This document shows positions 11,455 through 23,817 of a DNA stretch of 64,000 nt, piece after piece. This stretch comes from Quillaja saponaria (Eukaryota > Streptophyta > Magnoliopsida > Fabales > Quillajaceae). The DNA is taken from contig CM055612.1 of NCBI GenBank assembly GCA_029379385.1, positions 18,972,001 through 19,036,000 on the forward strand. The letters run 5' to 3'. The position numbers and the translations under genes were made by a program. How positions within the stretch are numbered: position 1 is the first letter of the stretch; each line of letters opens with the position of its first letter. Under the pieces are notes generated by a model, which ran no database searches, had not been told where the DNA came from, and worked only from the letters and a program-made list of their open reading frames with translations.

Positions 11455-12200
11455 CATTATACCATGCATTTACAATATCAAATATTCAGTCCAAATAGGG
11501 CATCAAGCTTGAGGATAGAATTATCCCAATTGATGGTAGCATATGCGAACTGATCAAGGGTGATCAGTATCACATGTTAGTCTAAGAAATGCTTGAAGCT
11601 GCTCATGCATAAAATAAAGTTCATCCTATACAATTAGGTGAAGAATATTTAGCTATCCATAATCGAAATGTAGATTACAATTTATTACTTATTCCTCCTG
11701 CTACCTAATTTCTAATGGATTTACAAAGTACTTACTACGACTTTCCATTTCCCTTACAAGATGTTGGTATGTTAAGTTATTCACCAAATCAAATCTCAAC
11801 CCATGTTCGGATATGTTATTTGAAACATCAATTAAATGTGAAACTAGAAGAAGAAATATTATTAGGTTGTAAGAACATTGCAAGCATTAGAAGAAATGAA
11901 ACCAAAATTTTTATGCACAAGTTCTTAAACAATAGAAATTTATAAATAAATATTAAAAGTGCATGGATTCCAAAGTCATAAATTTTGATCCTACATAGTT
12001 AATTTTTTAGAAGAAAATCTTATCCAATATATTCCAACATTGAATGGGGTAGGAGATATTCAATCTAAATTTTTGACTATCATTACTTGAAATTGTAGAG
12101 GAGTATTAAAACTTAATGTTATTAAAGAGCTTTAGCATTTTTATAGTAATGAAATTTTGATAAATACTGAAGCCAGACTCAATTCTCCTTGTGCTGAGAC
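11455..12200 (+). pseudogene. LINE retrotransposon fragment with the start of the endonuclease domain
   Basis: Plus-strand frames read as a decayed ORF, with the segment EEYLAIHNRNVDYNLLLIPP near 11645. From about 12060 it resembles the start of a plant LINE endonuclease: IIT-stop-NCRGVLKLNVIKEL, then NEILINTEARLN, matching the usual pattern WNCRG ... ILVITETR. The conserved Trp position is a TGA stop. Similarity ends near 12195, so only the 5' part of the endonuclease is present. Assignment to LINE/L1 rests on these short motifs. Confidence 0.5.
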
Positions 12201-13260
12201 CAAGGAATTAAAATTCGTTTCGAGGTACCGTTTTGATAAGTTTAAAAATGGAAACGATTCGGGAAACAGTTGGAAACGGCATGGAAACGGTAAATTATTT
12301 GGAAACGCATATGTTATAGTAAATTTAAGTATGCTAAGGTAAAAATTTAATATAGATATACAAAGTGAAAGAAAATATCAAATTATAATCATTTATAGCC
12401 TTTTTTATTTTAGAGAAATAATCATTTTGAACCTAAGCATATGAAAATATGTAAAAAAAAACACACACACACATAAATATATATATTATGTAATACATAT
12501 TTGTAAATAATTTAAAATATATATAGTAATTATTTGAATATGTTAAAGGTTTACAATAATTTTGATAACTCAATACAAAATAATTTTTTTTTTAGATTTA
12601 TCTAATTTAATAGTATAATTGATAAGTAAAAATTTTATTTGCATGACTTATTTGTCCACAATATATGTAAAGAAAGTTATTAATTTTAACTTTTAATTTA
12701 AAGAAAACATAAACTAAAAGTTTATTGTTGTTTTCTTTGGTTAATTAATTTTTTTCTAACCAGTTTGTTAGGGCTCTTTTTCTTTTTTCTCATAAAATTG
12801 AATGACTAAAATTGATATTTTAGTTAAAATCTTTTAAAATATATTAAATGGGTTAAATAGTTAGTGATTTAGTTATAAGCCTTTTAAAATAATGCTGGGT
12901 ACAAGTATGGCTAACAGTCAAAGCCCAAAAAAGATAACAGAAGTGCTCTGCCAAAGCCCAACAAAGATAAGACAAGTGCTTTGCCTTTAGAGACTTTTAT
13001 ATGAAACGGTGCGTTGAAGTCTTCTTCTCCTTTACGAATTCTTGTCTTCTTCTCTACCATGCATTTTTGTACACCACGAAGAGGAGACAGATTTGTACGC
13101 TGCACTTTGCACAATCACCCACCAAAACAGAAATCTAAGTCGATCATGGGAAAAAATTGCACCTCTCTCTATCTGACAAAAGTCTAGATCTGAAATTCAT
13201 AAACTATCTATTTGGATCGACCTGTTTCCAGTGAAAACGACATTGATTCCATCAAAACTC
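12201..13260. other. Non-coding stretch with short GGAAACG repeats
   Basis: 12215-12310 contains five spaced copies of GGAAACG-like words. A CA/TA microsatellite lies at 12457-12490. 12890-13260 is less AT-rich, with a local duplication of AGCCCAACAAAGATAA-like sequence near 12921 and 12956. No gene recognised. Confidence 0.5.
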
Positions 13261-15385
13261 CATGGGTATGTTTCTGTAGATTAGTTTCGTGTTTGTAACT
13301 GTGAAAACTGAATTGATTCGGACCGAAATGAGCAATCGACCCGACTTTTTGTACCTTGGCTGAGACAGTTATTAGTAGATTACTATTTTCTAGATATCAT
13401 GTCAATTCACTGTGAATTTACAAGTGGTACATGGATATTATGGCAACTTTCCAAAGTAACTATGGAGATAATGAAGACTAGAAAAGAGAAGGTGAACATA
13501 AAAGTTCAAGTATATTAATCTCTATAATGTAATAGAATTGAATTTATAAATATAAAATTAAATTTACAAGCCGCTAATTTGATTCTATATTTCATATTTT
13601 CTATGCAGATTATGGTTTGAAACATGGTTACGTTGAAGAAATAAATTTGGGTCAATTGTGGAAACTCCTCTAATTAATATAATAGCTTATATACATATAT
13701 ATGTAAGTCTAATTTTATGTTTTTTTAGTAGGGTTGTTAAATTTGGTCTTATTTACATGCATTATTATTAAAAAAATATAAATTTTATGGAAACCAAACT
13801 CCAAGTTGAAAATCAATAGTCGGTAAAAATATTACAATTTAAATCTAACTCATTACATCATTCCTTATTAAAATATTCCTTATCATATCAAATACCTTAC
13901 TTGCACAGAAGTTTCAGAACTTTAGTGTTCTACTTTAGTAACGTAAAATGACATAAATGTGTATTATATTATATACACGTATGGAAAAGATAATTCCATG
14001 GACAAATATAAAAGGGCAACTCAATGGGAATTATGCTTATAATGATCTATTAAATCAAAAACTCCCCACTTCACACTAAAGAACATGGCTTGTTGATGTG
14101 AAGAGGTTCAACCTAATTCTAAATCCTTTTTTGGTTGAATTATCTTTAAATGTCAACATGTGAGTACTGATAATGGGAGCAAATACATGTCCAAAATTCC
14201 AGATTTCAATCAAACAATTAATAGAGGATCGTACAAGCTCTTTGCTGTATATTATAATGATCATCCCCAAGAATAATAGGAGCACTATAATTCAAGAAAT
14301 AGAAAATTGGAAGCCACTTGCACGTAATTAATCATTATGGTGGTCATTTTAACCTTATATTTTTAATGATGAAAATCTTAATATGGAACTTGTGAAGGAG
14401 TTTCGGGATTTATATTTGGAGCAACCCTTTGAGATCTATATTTGGAACAACCCTTCGAGATCTTGTTGAGAATATCTCACCATAAATTCTCATTATAACT
14501 GAAACAAGAATGTCAAGTGCAGAAGGCGAGATGATGTGCAGGGATATGCCGTTTGAAGATTTCTTATGCATTGATGAGATTGGAGATTTTGGAGATATAT
14601 GGATCCTATGACAAATCGAAGATGTGGATCTATACGCCCACTTAAGTTCTAGACAACAACTACATGTTATAGTGCAGGTGAAGTATTAAATAGTTTTTAA
14701 AATATTATTATTAATTACAATGTATGACGATATATTAAATTCAAATAATTATAAACTAGTATAAAATTTACACTCAGTTTCTTAATAATTGCAGAAATTC
14801 GGGGATTAACAATCTAGTCATGTGTTGGATGAAATTTCCAACAATGTTATTGCATATAATAATTGATGAATGTCATCAAATCAATCTCTTTCAGGTGTAT
14901 TGGATTGAGATTGGAGTAGTATTTTTGCATGTGTTCAGTTTTATTAAAAATATTCGAAATGTTTGAGTGAATGTCCTTGTTGACATTCTTTCTTGGTTAA
15001 TACACTGTGAAAATGGTTTTATGTAATACTACAACTATTTAGCTATAAATATTATGTTTTCTAAGAGTATTATATCCTACTCCAAAGTATTAAAATAGGA
15101 ATTATTTATATAACGTTTTAATGCAAGAGTAGACCTAAAATTTAAGAGGTTATTGGAACTAAAGACATACAAATTATTTGTTCATCATTCTTGAAATGCA
15201 TCACTTAAAAAATGGGAATGTTGTAATACACATAATTAGAAATTCATCATTAATAATATAAAACAAACATGAAAACCCTTAGACCAAAAAGATTAGTTGT
15301 ACCTTTCTACTTGCTATACATCCCATTAGTTATTCACAAAAAATATTACTCTTCTAAATTCATGGTTAACTAAAGTAGCTTGTTA
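13261..15385. other. Intergenic AT-rich region, no gene recognised
   Basis: Only short open frames without familiar motifs. 14390-14460 contains a local duplication (GGAGCAACCCTTTGAGATCT and GGAACAACCCTTCGAGATCT). Confidence 0.5.
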
Positions 15386-16500
15386 TTTACACTTGAAAAC
15401 AGTTACATGCAGCATAAAACTGGCCTTTGACACCAACTCAAAAACACACATATTGCCACACTCAACATTGGCTTCTGTTGCATAAGCTCTCAAACCAGAT
15501 GTCAAACCATTGCTTGACTGTGGGTAGTATGAAGGACACACAGGATATCCATAATGTTTATGCAACAATACAATTTGTAGTGTCATCCTTGCAAGGTGCT
15601 CATTGACGAAGGCAATAAGAATTTTCTTAACTCAGCAAAATACAAGGAATTAAGTAATCAATATCACATAAATATTTTATACATTAAAAAATCCAAACTA
15701 GTACAGTTATTGAGAGAATATCGGAGGCAATCTTTTTTTCTTTTTTTTTTGGGATTATTGACACGAAGAATGGGAATTCTAAGGTAAATGAATTTGCAAG
15801 TATCATTGGGATATTTCCATTAGAATATGGAACGACGTTTATGGTGAAATCATATACATCCACTATATATCAAAGAATTATTGTCAGATTATATCAACAT
15901 AATAGAAACAAGGATATAAGTTTTAGGTTCACATTTTAATTTTGTATAAGAACTTGCATCAGTCATCAACTTCAATGATGAATGCACTAGGTGGACCTTC
16001 CAAGTCATCAAGCTCAACGGTGGATATACTAGGTAGACTTTCAAGCCCATCATGGCTAATCTCCAATACTATAAAATACAACAACCAATATAATGGAGAT
16101 AAAAATAACCAATTAACATGTTTATAAAAAAAGATTGTGAGAAAGATATTGACATACCAATATCAAGATCCAAGCTATTCTCCATAAAATCATATAATTC
16201 ATCGTATCGATACTCAAGAGAGCTAACATGAAAGATCCGAACAAAAAAGAAGTGATTGGGTTCATAGCCAACCACCAAAATTTCTCCTTTATTGATTGAA
16301 TATTTTGCAAGAAAGTTAGAAAAACCAGCTCCCAGACACATAACATTATTAACAACTTGCAACTTAATGAGCCACAATCTATCATCCGGCACATACAACA
16401 TGACCTTATTTTTTATGGAGGCTCCATAGTTTTTAACAAACTCAATTGGTAGCAATGACTTATTATATGAATATATTAGATAATAATGAAACAAATACTG
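15386..16500 (-). pseudogene. B3-domain (REM/VRN1-like) gene remnant
   Basis: Two B3 DNA-binding domains are recognisable. The first (about 16460-16195) reads LLPIEFVKNYGASIKNKVML, then VPDDRLWLIKLQ, NFLAKYSINKGEILVVGYE and HFFFVRIF, and is followed by a GT donor after SLDLDIG near 16158. A linker exon (about 16066-15955) reads VLEISHDGLESLPSISTVEL, then DDLEGPPSAFIIEVDD. The second domain is decayed at its start (15830-15725, FTLEFPFFVSII) and clear at its end: EHLARMTLQIVLLHKHYGYP, then NVECGNMCVFELVSKA, with a stop at 15383-15385. B3/REM proteins are nuclear transcription factors. The start exon was not found and the second domain is disrupted between 15610 and 15800, so I call it a remnant. 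A poorly spliced real gene cannot be excluded. Confidence 0.6.
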
Positions 16501-18121
16501 TAATCTTGTTCAAAATTTTACAAGCACCCTTTAGTAGGCTACCAATTTAAGTAAGAACAAACCATTAAACATGAGAGGAGGAGAAGAATCTATTATGTTC
16601 TATTGAATGACTAGATTAGATGAATCAATTATTATGGTTTATGCAATCAATCCACTTGCATAATTGACAATTTTCAATAAAAAATTATAATATAATCAGC
16701 ATACATACAAATAAATAGAAAATTATAAATGCTTCAAATTTATGTCTCACCAACCAAAAATAAAGAATTCAGTGGCTAGTTGCTTTTGCAAGAAAAGAGT
16801 TTATATTATCCTTCTATTTGCAAGAAAAGAATTGTCTTATACTCTACTATTATTATTCAGAAGTACACTTAAATATGCTACAAAAATAAATTAGAGTTTC
16901 TTTATTTTATAAAAAGTTATAATTATCTTATTGTAAATTAATTTAGACCATTACATTAAGTCTTTGGCCAAATTACATATCAAACAATTTTTATTTATTA
17001 TTTATTTGGCAGCCATGAACGTGTAAATTATAATAATAAAAACGAAAAAGAAAAAGAAAAAGTAAAAGTCAAAACGCATCGTATTCTTCTCTTTCTTCTT
17101 TCTTCCACAGTTCACAGCTTTTCGACTATGAGGTCTCCACTGCCATTGCTTGTTAGATTCTAGCGACTTTGGCAGGCAAAATCAGTTTCATTTTCATCGA
17201 CTCCATGTGGGATCACAAGCCCTAACAAAAAGCAAAGGTTAGCTTTCAATTTAAGGCCGAAAAATCAAAAACTCAGAAGTTGCAGAGGTTACCATATTTT
17301 CAGATCTGCAGATGCTCGCCTATGACTCTTCTTGACTTGACTAAGGAGGCTCCTAAGGAGGAAGAGGCGCAAGCCTCTTTTTTTGGACTCGCCTGAGGGG
17401 TCTTCAGGTGGTGAGTCTCTGCCTAGCGTCGCCTGAGCGCTTAGGCAGGCTCCTCCGATGCCCGTGACATCACTGCTTCCTACATAGTATTTGTTCAGGA
17501 CTTTCAAGTAATGTGCTAAAGTTAGCATCCAGAGAGACAGTAAAGCAACCAGTAATATCAGAGTTTTACTTAATATACCACCTTTGATATATATCCTAAA
17601 TCAATTGATTTCAACCATCCAGTATTATTGATTAAAGTAACGAAATGGGGAGAAGGAGGATTCTCAGGCGCAAATTAAGGCCAACCACAAACCAGCCATC
17701 AACCAACCCTCAACCCCGCTCCCCTCCCCCCAATTGAATGGTCAATGAATAGTGAGCACAATGAGCAAACGAAGTTGTAGATCTACAGGAAACCGAACTG
17801 GCTCTTAGTAATTAATTCTTTATAGATAAGATGACTACCAAAAGAGGTTCTGTACATATTAACAAAAAGCATATTCCTGTAACTTCAAAATTTTACAAAT
17901 CACAATCAGAGTCATATGCATGAAGGGGATGCAAATCATAATGTGTTCCCTTTAAAAAGATTACACAGAAATCTAAACAAAGCAAAGCAAGGGTCTATTA
18001 AACACTACTATCTAATTCCCAGTACTCTTCGACTCATTTAAAATTGGGAAGTAGTATCAAATCCATCAGTATGCCCACTTTGCTTTGGACCATTACCATT
18101 AGCAGTAGTTTCATTTGCATC
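16501..18121. other. Intergenic region including the 3' UTR of the hexose transporter
   Basis: 16501-17080 is AT-rich. 17140-17470 is GC-richer, with AGGAGGCTCCTAAGGAGGAAG-like repeats and palindromic GCCTGAG/CTTAGGC words, and no convincing frame. 17830-18121 is the likely 3' UTR of the minus-strand transporter. It also holds the 27-codon in-frame tail at 18041-18121. Confidence 0.5.
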
Positions 18122-21100
18122 TTAATCATAATCCATAAATCTCTTCCAAAACCAATGCTGCTTCCATACTCTCTCTGTCATCTCTTCAATCCGGATATTC
18201 TTTGTTTCCGGAAGCAGGAAAAGCACAAATGCCGACATGATCAAAATCCAACCAGAGAAGAACAAGAATATGCCATACTTCAAATGACATAACAATGAGA
18301 GAAAAGCTTGTGCTATGACAAAAGTGATGAGAAAATTGACACAAACTGTCACACTTTGCCCTGCTGATCGAGTCTCAAGTGGGAATATCTCACTTGGAAT
18401 TAACCAACAAAGAGGTCCCCATGACCAAGCAAAGGAAGACACAAAAGTGCAAACTAAAATGACTACAATAATTGCTAAACTTTTTGAGAGGTCAACAGAG
18501 TCGTCCTTCATCTTAATTCCTATTATATTAGCTATTACTATTTGAGACAAGAACATTTGGATGCCAGCTTCTGTTAGGAGTGCACGACGTCCAACTTTGT
18601 CAGCTAAGTAGATAGACACAATTGTAGAGAGGACATTAACAGCTCCTATGATCGCAGCTGAGAAGAGGGAAGCATCAGTCTTAAATCCCAATGTATTGAA
18701 TAGAACTGGAGCATAGAACATAATTGCATTGATACCAGTGCATTGCTGGAAGATCTGTTTGCAACATTCAAGTATCAAAAATCCAATTGTAATTCAGTAA
18801 CCATTTTATGCTAATTTTGATTGCTCAAATAGTAGTAGAATGTCAAAAGTGTTTAGCTGAAAGCAGGGGAACATATTGATACTAACCTGTAAGAAAATTG
18901 CTATGACCAATTGGGGACGGTTTCTTCGTTTGAGCAGATTCCTAAATGGGTGCTTGACCTCTTCAGCTATACGACTTGCCTCAACAAGCTCCAGGAATTC
19001 AGGTTCGATATTGTTTGTGCCACGTATCTTTCTGAGTATAGCTTTCCCTTCTTCAAAGCAGCCGCGCTCTATAAGACTGTTAGGGGTGTCCACCACCAAG
19101 AGAGCCCCCAATGTCAAGAGACATGCAGGAATGCCAGCCAAACCCAATGATAGTCTCCAACCCCATCCACCTTTGATTCTGTTGTTGTTGCAATGCAAAA
19201 CATCAACAGCTAGTTAATGGTCAGCAACAGAGTTAAAGGTAAACAACAAATAAAACCAGAAAAGAAAAAAAAAAGGTGAGCCAGAAAAGAACTAACCTAG
19301 CAATTTCGCAAAAGAAATCTACAAAATATAATTTCCTTTTATCTTGATCTGTAAATTCAATATGAGTAAACAGTTCTTAGCCTAGACCACGCATGTAAGG
19401 AAATGAGATCATATATACAATGTGAATCTATTATAAACCCATTTTCTTTGCTTTTTTTTTTTTTTTTTTTTCATGTGAGACTTCGATAAGTCCTCACTCA
19501 CATTGTGTTTTTCTTTCATGTATTACCTACCAAACTTGATTTATACACTGAATACAATAAAAATTGCGACAAACTATCACATGCACTCATTCTAATTAAT
19601 GTGATGGACCAGGTGATTACAGTGAGTGACCCCATGGACCAATTGAAGTTACCCCATAGTCTATAAGGAATGACTGAGCAATTTAATTTGGGAAAAATGA
19701 GGGAAATTAATGACTAGTATCTGCTCGTCAATTCTGCTCATCTCCTATATGATATACCTGTTTTGAAGTATCAACAATCTACACTAGCTAGCAGTCTAGT
19801 ACTAATTGATAAGTTGGTTTAAAGAGACGCGAAAGAGGTGTGTAATTGGAGTGTGCAAGCATAATTATAAAGAGATTACCTTGATGACAAACTAAGATGA
19901 ACAATTGAACATGCAGTTGTTCATAATTACTACCAGTTACCACCTATGTTTTGTTCTCTCCTTAGATCATAACACACCCATCTAATTGAGTTGTTGACTT
20001 TGAGATGCATAGGCAGCTAAGTAGTCAATCTCAATACTCCAGCATTGTGTTCAGAATTATGCTACGGAAGAGAGAGAATGAATGAAGAGACTTACTTGCT
20101 TGTTCCATTATTGACATAGTTAGCAGAGAGAATCCCAATGGTGATATTGAGTTGGAATAGAATGTTTAACCCTCCACGAATTCTTGTAGGTGCTATCTCG
20201 GTAAGAAACATTGGCACGACCTGTCATAACATTGAAGAAACAATAGTAAAATGGATAAGACCTACACTAATCATCAACTTAATGAAAAAAAAAATGCAGA
20301 AACAGTATAATGCAAAAATACTAAAGTTATCAACCTGGTTAGCAAAACCAATTCCACAACCAAGTAAGATCCTTCCAAAAATAAGAATGGCAAGGTCTTG
20401 TGCAGCAGCATTAAAAACTGTTCCAGCTATGAAAAACACACCGGCGATCAACATGGTTAGCCTTCTTCCTAATCTCCTTGTAGTGTAGGATGCGAAGAAA
20501 GTGGCCGTTAAACCAGCAAGATAGAGAGAAGATGTGAATAACTGTATGCCATGACTATCGTATTTGCAGTAAGTACTGTTTACTTCCTCTTGGGTCCTCT
20601 GATAGACTCCAGGAAAAAATTTCTTCAAGAAATCCGCCATTGATGTCACACCACCTAACCATTAATAACTTTTTTTTTCATTGTAACAATTCTTTCATAA
20701 ATAGTTATAATTCTCAAAATTTTGATGTTTCAGAGTTATTGTTTTAATATAGAAGGGAATTTTTTTTTTGTTCAGGAATTTAAAAATGGAATTTACATAG
20801 ATCATGGATAGAGTGGTAATTAATTTCAACCCAAGAAGGAAAGAAACTAAACAAAAAAATGATCCTGTTTTATAAAGGAGGAAGGAACTATATACGCCCC
20901 TAAAATACATATATATATATATTCAATCAGTTACAGTGAAATATTAATACTGCAAAAGAATAAAAACATTTTTCAGACATTCGTTTCTCACTCTCAGCTA
21001 CTGATAGATAACAAGAAGATCTAAGAACCATTACACACACAGAGAAAGATGAAAAGCAACGAAGAAGCTGTTACCTGTAATGCCTATATCGTAACCATAC

Positions 21101-21207
21101 ATAAGACCACCGGTGGCGGCCATCAAACATGAGATTATGATGGTAGGTGTGATCTTGGCCTCAGAGTCGCCTCCACCGACTGCTGGCCCAAAACCTATAC
21201 CAGACAT
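18122..21207 (-). CDS. Hexose/H+ symporter, STP13-like (sugar transport protein family)
   Basis: Five exons: 21075-21207 (ATG at 21207), 20335-20654, 20096-20220, 18887-19178 and 18122-18754. All have GT..AG borders and compatible phases, giving 500 residues. It is a 12-helix major facilitator of the plasma membrane importing hexoses with protons. The start [20 protein letters not shown], the block [48 protein letters not shown] and the end of the [16 protein letters not shown] region are closest to Arabidopsis STP13 as I remember it. Family marks are LGRR, QQCTGIN (residues 293-299), [10 protein letters not shown] and PETK (472-475). Cys74 (YCKYD) and Cys446 (LLCHLKYG) match the lid-domain disulfide known in STP10. 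Oddities are Cys406 in GPLCW, where Gly is usual, and a TAA 27 codons before a second in-frame stop. Confidence 0.93.
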
Positions 21208-21399
21208 CGTTATCAAGTCTTAGATGATGTACTACTGCTATAATCTTCTGAATGCGTTCCTGTCTTCTCAATTGGAACTATAGCGAAGAATGGACCGTGT
21301 ATTGTGAAAATATGAAGAGAATTCTATGCTATGGAGAGCGAAGGGTAGTTAGAAGCAAGCATGAGGTCCGAAATGGATGAGAATTTGAGAAGTGACCCA

Positions 21400-21414
21400 A
21401 GTCAATACACGTGA
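21400..21414 (-). promoter_or_regulatory. G-box and W-box cores upstream of the STP13-like gene
   Basis: About 195-205 bp before the ATG, CACGTG lies at 21408-21413 with a TTGAC core (GTCAA on the plus strand) at 21401-21405. These are core sites for bZIP/bHLH and WRKY factors. Arabidopsis STP13 is known to be stress- and pathogen-inducible, which fits. Such short motifs also occur by chance. Confidence 0.35.
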
Positions 21415-21429
21415 CAATACATATTTTGG

Positions 21430-23470
21430 GAAAACACCGGGATTGGACCAAATTTTAAAACTTCTTTTAAAAATGAATCAGTTTTTAAACTAATTCCAAC
21501 CATGGACCCATTTTTACGCTTCCTGAGTTGAACCCAATGAAGCTCAGTAATCGGCCTATGGGGCAGCCCAGGCATCCTCAACCAATATATAAAGTCAGGA
21601 AGTCAACCCCCTAACTTTGGAAAAATACCTCTTTTGGACCAAAAAAAACAAAACTTATTTTTAAAATTGACCACTTTTTAAACTTATTTTAAAAATAAAC
21701 TAATTTTATACTTGGTCAGTTAAACCCACGAAGTGAGTCTAGTGGGCGTCCACCTCAATGCTCTTTGTTTATATTTGATTAACTTCGTGTCTTTGCTTAT
21801 TAACACTCTCTTTCGACGACCATTGAAGATAAGACTCTTCACTCTTTACAGGGCAGCAACCCAGTTTCAATCTCTTCTTTTTCTGCAGCGCATTTCTCCA
21901 TGTATTTTACACAAGGCTTTCCTACTATTTTACATTTACAAAACAGTAAAAAGTAAAGAATGACACTTTGTTCCACTTTTTCTTTTAATATTCTTAATTA
22001 CTTTACATTCTCAAGTCATATTTTTAATTAGTTTACAGTCTTAAGTCATATTTTTTTACCGTATTCTAATTTTTCTCTTTCCCAGTAAATGCTTAGCAGA
22101 GAGCTCAGCTAAAAGAGAATTTATAATATTTGTTATTTTGCTTCTTTTATCACTAATCACTTGCTCTAGATAGAGGATTGCACTCATAAGTCAAGTGTCA
22201 CTTAACAATATAAACTACTAAGTAATACGTAATATGATTGAAAATTTTATTAATGAAATCTAGAAATTTAAAATATTTTTCTTGGTGCTCTTAATTTCTA
22301 AGAATTAAAACAAATATATATATATATATATATATATGTCTTCAACTAACTTTAGAACACGAGTATCCAAATCTCATATTTTTCTCACTCGTACAAAAAG
22401 TTGTGTATTCTATTTATCTCATACCAATATAGATATACATTAATTTGTAAGGATGAAGCTTCAAAATTCTATCAGGAACCCTTATCATTCTAGCTAGCTT
22501 TCCTAAAGTATTTTTGAGGGAATCAAGTTTTTACTTTTCGTTATTTTATTTTATTCTGGTTGACATCTGAGTTTATTTACTAATGCGAAACTCCCATCAC
22601 AAGTAAACGTAAAGTTTGATTTCAAATTTTTGGCACATTTCTATTAAGTTCTATAATAAATTTATATTTTCAATAAATTATGTAATAAATTTACATTCTC
22701 AATAAATTTTATATTTAAAATTAGAAAAAAAAAATTCTATTAATAATTATATCATGAATTTTATTTTAATTATACGTTATGTGATTTTTAAAAATTAGTT
22801 TACTTAATCAATATTTTAAATTTCAAAAGTAAATATAAAATGGATAAAAATGATATAAAATGCTTTAATTTAAATTTTAAGATTTACTTAAAAAAATTCT
22901 TAAAAATAAGACTTGAGAATGTAAACTAATTAAAACATTAAATAAAAAAGTTGAACAAAGTGTCACTTTTCTTTACTTTTATTTTTAAATGTAAAATAGT
23001 AGGAAAGCTTGGTGCAAAATACATGTAGAAATGCACTAAAAAAAGAAGAGTTTCAAGTTCAAACTGGGTTGTTGTTCAAGAGTAAAAGCCTCACTAAAGA
23101 GCCTCATCTTCTTTAGCCGTCGAAAGAGGGAGTGTTAATCAGCAACATAACTTCATGTCATGAAGACCCAAAGTCAAAGCTAGTTAGTTGACTTCATGGC
23201 TTCGTGTCTTCAAGACACGAAGTTAAGCAAATATAGGCAAAGGTGTCAGTCACGTTTGCGTTAAAGTGGACGCTGACTAGGCTAGACTTTGTGGGTTGAA
23301 TTGATGAAGCATAAAATTATCCTGTTTTTAAAATAAATTTGAAAAGTGGTCCATTGTAAAAATGTTTTGTTTTTTGGTCCAAAAGAGGTGTTACTTGTAC
23401 ACTTTTTGTGTGTTATTTTATTTGGAATTAGTGTCTTGAAGACACGAAGAAAGGGAGTCAACTGACTCCC
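21430..23470. mobile_element. Fold-back element with long (~450 bp) inverted repeats
   Basis: 21600-22035 matches the reverse complement of 22905-23400 at roughly 80 percent by eye. Shared blocks include CCTCTTTTGGACCAAAAAA, AACACTC(CC)TCTTTCGACG, AACCCAGTTT, CTTTCCTACTATTTTACATTT and GACACTTTGTTC. The ~850 bp centre is AT-rich and non-coding. The outer part of the arm is duplicated on the left (21430-21560 resembles 21630-21740). No target duplication was fixed. It looks like a non-autonomous DNA transposon with long TIRs, possibly Mutator-like. Confidence 0.65.
23200..23222. repeat. Perfect short palindrome in the fold-back element
   Basis: CTTCGTGTCTT, one central base, then its complement AAGACACGAAG. 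Variants of the same word recur at 23426-23440 and 23481-23493, so the palindrome is a repeated module at the right arm. Confidence 0.7.
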
Positions 23471-23639
23471 CTAACTTTGTGCCTTGAAGACATGAAGTCA
23501 CTTGTAAATTTTCTTCTTCTTTTTTTTCATATGAAAATGAAAAATCATTGCAAAAATTAAACAACTTTTATACTAAAATACAAACGTTGAAAGGAACATA
23601 AATGAAATATGATACATAGTTATATGTAATAAAATTATT

Positions 23640-23805
23640 TTTTCCCGTTTTGAAACCTATATGATTTGTATTGTGAATTGAAATCCTAACCCTAATTGAT
23701 TTCTAAATACATATCTGGGATCGTAACCTTAAACTTAACCTCTTATATTTAAACCCTAACCAAAAATCCTAACTTAAACCCTAACTCCTAAAATTGTAAC
23801 CTTAA
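23640..23805. repeat. Degenerate telomere-like CCCTAA words
   Basis: AACCCTAA-type words occur at 23694, 23752, 23776 and nearby, mixed with AACCTTAAACTTAACC. They are too degenerate and sparse for a real interstitial telomere array. They abut the candidate terminal repeat at 23806. Confidence 0.4.
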
Positions 23806-23817
23806 GGGTGTGTTTGG

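Noticed and set aside
12911..13114. Possible gene start with polypyrimidine-rich leader
   Set aside because: No downstream exons or protein similarity could be followed.
17289..17528. Minus-strand frame with a Ser/Arg/Leu-rich product
   Set aside because: It overlaps short palindromic GC-rich repeats, with no start context and no recognisable family.
18044..19217. Plus-strand open frames over the transporter gene
   Set aside because: Antisense shadows of STP13-like exons. The minus-strand reading has clear family similarity and splice sites.
23640..23805. Interstitial telomere array
   Set aside because: CCCTAA words are few, irregular and mixed with other words, so there is no real array.
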